From an uncultured Maribacter sp. (lineage in GTDB: Bacteria; Bacteroidota; Bacteroidia; Flavobacteriales; Flavobacteriaceae): DNA of 64,000 nt. The DNA lies in assembly GCA_947504045.1 (NCBI GenBank), contig CANNFY010000003.1:341665-405664 (forward strand), given 5' to 3'. Made by a program: the position numbers and the translations under genes. Every line of letters starts with the position of its first letter. Within the stretch, counting starts at the first letter, position 1. Positions 61,771 to 64,000 of the stretch are shown here, piece after piece. Below the pieces are notes generated by a model that saw only the letters and a list, made by a program, of their open reading frames with translations, ran no database searches and had not been told where the DNA came from.

Positions 61771-63711
61771 TTAAAACGACTTTAAGGTACTATTTATTTC
61801 ATTATTTACCAAGTCTGTAAACTTTTCAATGCTTATTGCTCCTATATCCTCTCCACCGTGTCTACGTACAGAAATTGTATTTCCTTCAATGTCATTGTCT
61901 CCAACAATAAGCATAAAAGGTGTTTTACTCATTTCTGCTTCTCGTATTTTCTTTCCAATAGTTTCATTTCTATTGTCTACAAGGGCGCGAATTTCGTTAT
62001 TTTCTAATGAATTTAAAACTTTTTCAGCATAAATTTCATGTTTTTCGCTAACTGGTAATATTATTGCTTGTTCAGGAATAAGCCAAAGCGGAAAATTACC
62101 CCCTGTATGTTCTAGTAAAATAGCTATAAAACGTTCCATACTTCCAAAAGGAGCACGGTGTATCATTACGGGTCTATGTAGTTCGTTATCACTGCCTTTA
62201 TAGGTTAGTTCAAAACGTTCAGGAAGGTTGTAATCTACTTGTATTGTTCCTAGTTGCCAAGATCTGCCTAGAGCATCTTTAACCATGAAGTCTAACTTAG
62301 GGCCATAAAAAGCAGCTTCACCACTTTCTATAACAAAATCTAAGCCTTTTTCTTTTGCAGCATTTATGATTGCATTTTCTGCTTTGTCCCAATTTTCTAC
62401 TTCTCCAATATATTTTTCAGGTTTAGATAAGTCGCGTACAGAAACTTGTGCAGTAAAATTATCAAAACCTAATGAACCTAATACATATAAGGATAGGTCA
62501 ATTACATTTTTAAATTCTTCGTCTAGTTGGTCAGGAGTACAAAATATGTGCGCATCATCTTGAGTAAAACCTCTAACTCTTGTTAAGCCATGTAGTTCCC
62601 CGCTTTGTTCATATCTATATACAGTACCAAATTCAGCATATCTTTTTGGTAGTTCTTTATAACTAAAAGGTTTGCTATTGTATATCTCACAATGGTGAGG
62701 GCAGTTCATTGGTTTTAACAAAAATTCTTCGTCCTCTTTTGGGGTTGTTATGGGCTGAAAACTATCTTCACCATATTTAGCATAGTGTCCAGAAGTAACA
62801 TATAATTCTTTTTGTCCTATATGAGGTGTAACCACCATTTCGTAACCAGCTTTTTTTTGTGCCTTCTTTAGGAAATTTTCTAGACGCTCTCTAAGAGCAG
62901 CACCTTTAGGAAGCCATAAAGGAAGGCCTTGTCCTACTTTTTGCGAAAAAGTAAAAAGCTCTAATTCTTTTCCTAGTTTTCTGTGGTCTCTCTTTTTTGC
63001 TTCTTCTAGTAAATGAAGATATTCAGTAAGTTCTTTTTGTTTAGGAAAAGAAATACCATAAATTCTAGTTAATTGTGTGTTATTCTCATCACCTCTCCAG
63101 TAAGCACCAGCAACACTTAAAATTTTAATTGCTTTTACAATACCAGTATTAGGTATATGACCACCTCTACATAAATCGGTAAAAGAGTCATGGTCACAAA
63201 AGGTTATAGTGCCATCCTCTAAATTTTCTATTAACTCTATTTTATATTCATTTCCTTGCTCCTTATATAAGGATAAAGCTTCTTCTTTAGAAACAGAACG
63301 CATTTTAAAGTCATGTTTGCCTCTAGCAATTTCAATAGCTCTTTTTTCAACAGTGCTAAAGTCTTTTTCAGAAAGAGTTTTATCCCCAAAATCTACATCA
63401 TAATAAAAGCCATTGTCTATAGCTGGGCCAATAGTTAATTTTGCTCCAGGATATAGTTCCTCAATTGCTTGTGCTACTATATGAGAACTAGAGTGCCAAA
63501 AAGCTTTTTTTCCTTCCGCATCATTCCAGGTGTATAATACTAAAGTTCCGTCCTCGTTTAAAGGAGAAACAGTTTCTAATATAGTGTCGTTAAATTTTGC
63601 CGAAATTATATTTCTAGCAAGACCTTCGCTTATGCTTTTTGCAACTTCATAAGGAGTTGTTCCTTTAGAGAACTCCTTAATTGAACCATCTGGTAAAGTA
63701 ATTTTAATCAT
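61771..63711 (-). CDS. thrS: threonyl-tRNA synthetase
   Basis: This is a full-length 646-residue enzyme. It has an N-terminal TGS domain ([27 protein letters not shown]) and an editing domain ([20 protein letters not shown], then FYYDVDF and [10 protein letters not shown]). The class II catalytic core has motif 2 [26 protein letters not shown], the zinc ligand region LKPMNCPHH, and motif 3 [19 protein letters not shown]-terminal anticodon-binding domain completes it. It charges tRNA-Thr and edits Ser-tRNA-Thr. It heads the thrS-infC-rpmI-rplT operon and has a textbook promoter 26 bases upstream. Confidence 0.99.
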   Translation of the reverse strand: MIKITLPDGSIKEFSKGTTPYEVAKSISEGLARNIISAKFNDTILETVSPLNEDGTLVLYTWNDAEGKKAFWHSSSHIVAQAIEELYPGAKLTIGPAIDNGFYYDVDFGDKTLSEKDFSTVEKRAIEIARGKHDFKMRSVSKEEALSLYKEQGNEYKIELIENLEDGTITFCDHDSFTDLCRGGHIPNTGIVKAIKILSVAGAYWRGDENNTQLTRIYGISFPKQKELTEYLHLLEEAKKRDHRKLGKELELFTFSQKVGQGLPLWLPKGAALRERLENFLKKAQKKAGYEMVVTPHIGQKELYVTSGHYAKYGEDSFQPITTPKEDEEFLLKPMNCPHHCEIYNSKPFSYKELPKRYAEFGTVYRYEQSGELHGLTRVRGFTQDDAHIFCTPDQLDEEFKNVIDLSLYVLGSLGFDNFTAQVSVRDLSKPEKYIGEVENWDKAENAIINAAKEKGLDFVIESGEAAFYGPKLDFMVKDALGRSWQLGTIQVDYNLPERFELTYKGSDNELHRPVMIHRAPFGSMERFIAILLEHTGGNFPLWLIPEQAIILPVSEKHEIYAEKVLNSLENNEIRALVDNRNETIGKKIREAEMSKTPFMLIVGDNDIEGNTISVRRHGGEDIGAISIEKFTDLVNNEINSTLKSF

Positions 63712-63736
63712 TCCTGGTTTTTAACTAATAAGTGTG

Positions 63737-63767
63737 CAAAGATAATATGTTGTATTCAGGCAGACAA
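63737..63767 (-). promoter_or_regulatory. promoter of the thrS operon
   Basis: On the minus strand TTG (63765-63767) and TATCTTTG (63737-63744) are separated by 20 bases, matching the Bacteroidota consensus. The leader before thrS would be only about 20 bases, so there is no room for a T-box. Confidence 0.8.
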
Positions 63768-63968
63768 TATAGTTTGCTTCTTTTTGATAACAATATATAT
63801 TATATGTAGCGAGCTAAGTGAAATGGTTATTTCATATATATAAGTATGTATTTTGAAAGATTTTAGTTTCCTCTTCTTTTTTTTAGTTTTTTTCTTTTTG
63901 TAAAGTACTGGTTTTAAGGGTTGTTTGTTTGGGTGTAAAAAAAAACTAAAAATAATTTAAAAAAGTAG

Positions 63969-63998
63969 TTGTGTAAAAGAAAAAGAGGTGTACATTTG
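63969..63998 (+). promoter_or_regulatory. plus-strand promoter at the right edge
   Basis: TTG (63969-63971) and TACATTTG (63991-63998) are separated by exactly 19 bases, a perfect TTG-N19-TAnnTTTG. It points out of the window toward a gene or RNA that should begin just past base 64000. The stretch 63768-63968 shows no gene. Confidence 0.7.
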
Positions 63999-64000
63999 CA

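Noticed and set aside
1..64000. Insertion sequences, phage genes, integrases or toxin-antitoxin pairs
   Set aside because: I looked for transposase, integrase and phage-like products and for terminal inverted repeats flanking genes, and found none.

Overview
The window looks like the chromosome of a marine member of the Flavobacteriaceae (Bacteroidota). The DNA is AT-rich, promoters carry the Bacteroidota -7 element TAnnTTTG, Shine-Dalgarno sequences are mostly weak, there is a SusC/SusD pair, many enzymes are lipoproteins, and TonB-dependent receptors have carboxypeptidase-regulatory-like N-terminal domains. The genus cannot be fixed from the sequence alone.

Region 1 (1-32766) is a large polysaccharide utilization locus (PUL). 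A plus-strand run of 15 genes (1-25393) encodes a partial alpha/beta-hydrolase esterase, six different S1-type sulfatases, an unrecognised Asp-rich secreted protein, a right-handed beta-helix protein, a GH95 alpha-L-fucosidase-type enzyme, a GH31 enzyme with a PA14-like insert, a GH28-like beta-helix hydrolase, a propeller/HEAT/cytochrome c dehydrogenase, a sialate-O-acetylesterase-type esterase and a small DUF6250-like lipoprotein. It ends at a strong terminator and meets a convergent minus-strand susD-susC operon (25780-30825). Beyond a 717-bp gene-free stretch lies a GH88-type unsaturated glucuronyl hydrolase. Together these suggest uptake and breakdown of a heavily sulfated, probably acetylated polysaccharide containing fucose (or L-galactose) and uronic acid. 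That substrate is an inference. No regulator, sulfatase maturase or recognisable lyase lies in the window.

Region 2 (32900-43810) is housekeeping: two tandem tRNA-Lys genes, aroK, a PyrR-like phosphoribosyltransferase, an Hsp15-like S4 protein, an FKBP-like lipoprotein, a small outer-membrane barrel, tgt with an LptF/G permease and a DMT transporter, accA, dnaB and a conserved secreted protein.

Region 3 (43824-57172) is an iron/siderophore island. A TonB receptor plus PepSY protein operon sits beside a second operon (47960-56081) that resembles the XusABC xenosiderophore system of Bacteroides thetaiotaomicron: receptor, DUF4374-like lipoprotein and PepSY protein. Here the PepSY protein is fused to a flavodoxin/NADPH reductase, and ankyrin and DUF2271-like genes are added. 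A divergent AraC regulator follows. Both receptor promoters share an identical layout: a TAnnTTTG element, then a 24-bp gap, then two half-sites 21 bp apart. This is the best-supported hidden signal in the window.

Region 4 (57165-64000) holds a HAD phosphatase, YjbQ, a gluconate permease/kinase operon in which gntK has no ATG, GTG or TTG start, and the thrS-infC-rpmI-rplT operon, in which infC appears to start with AUA.
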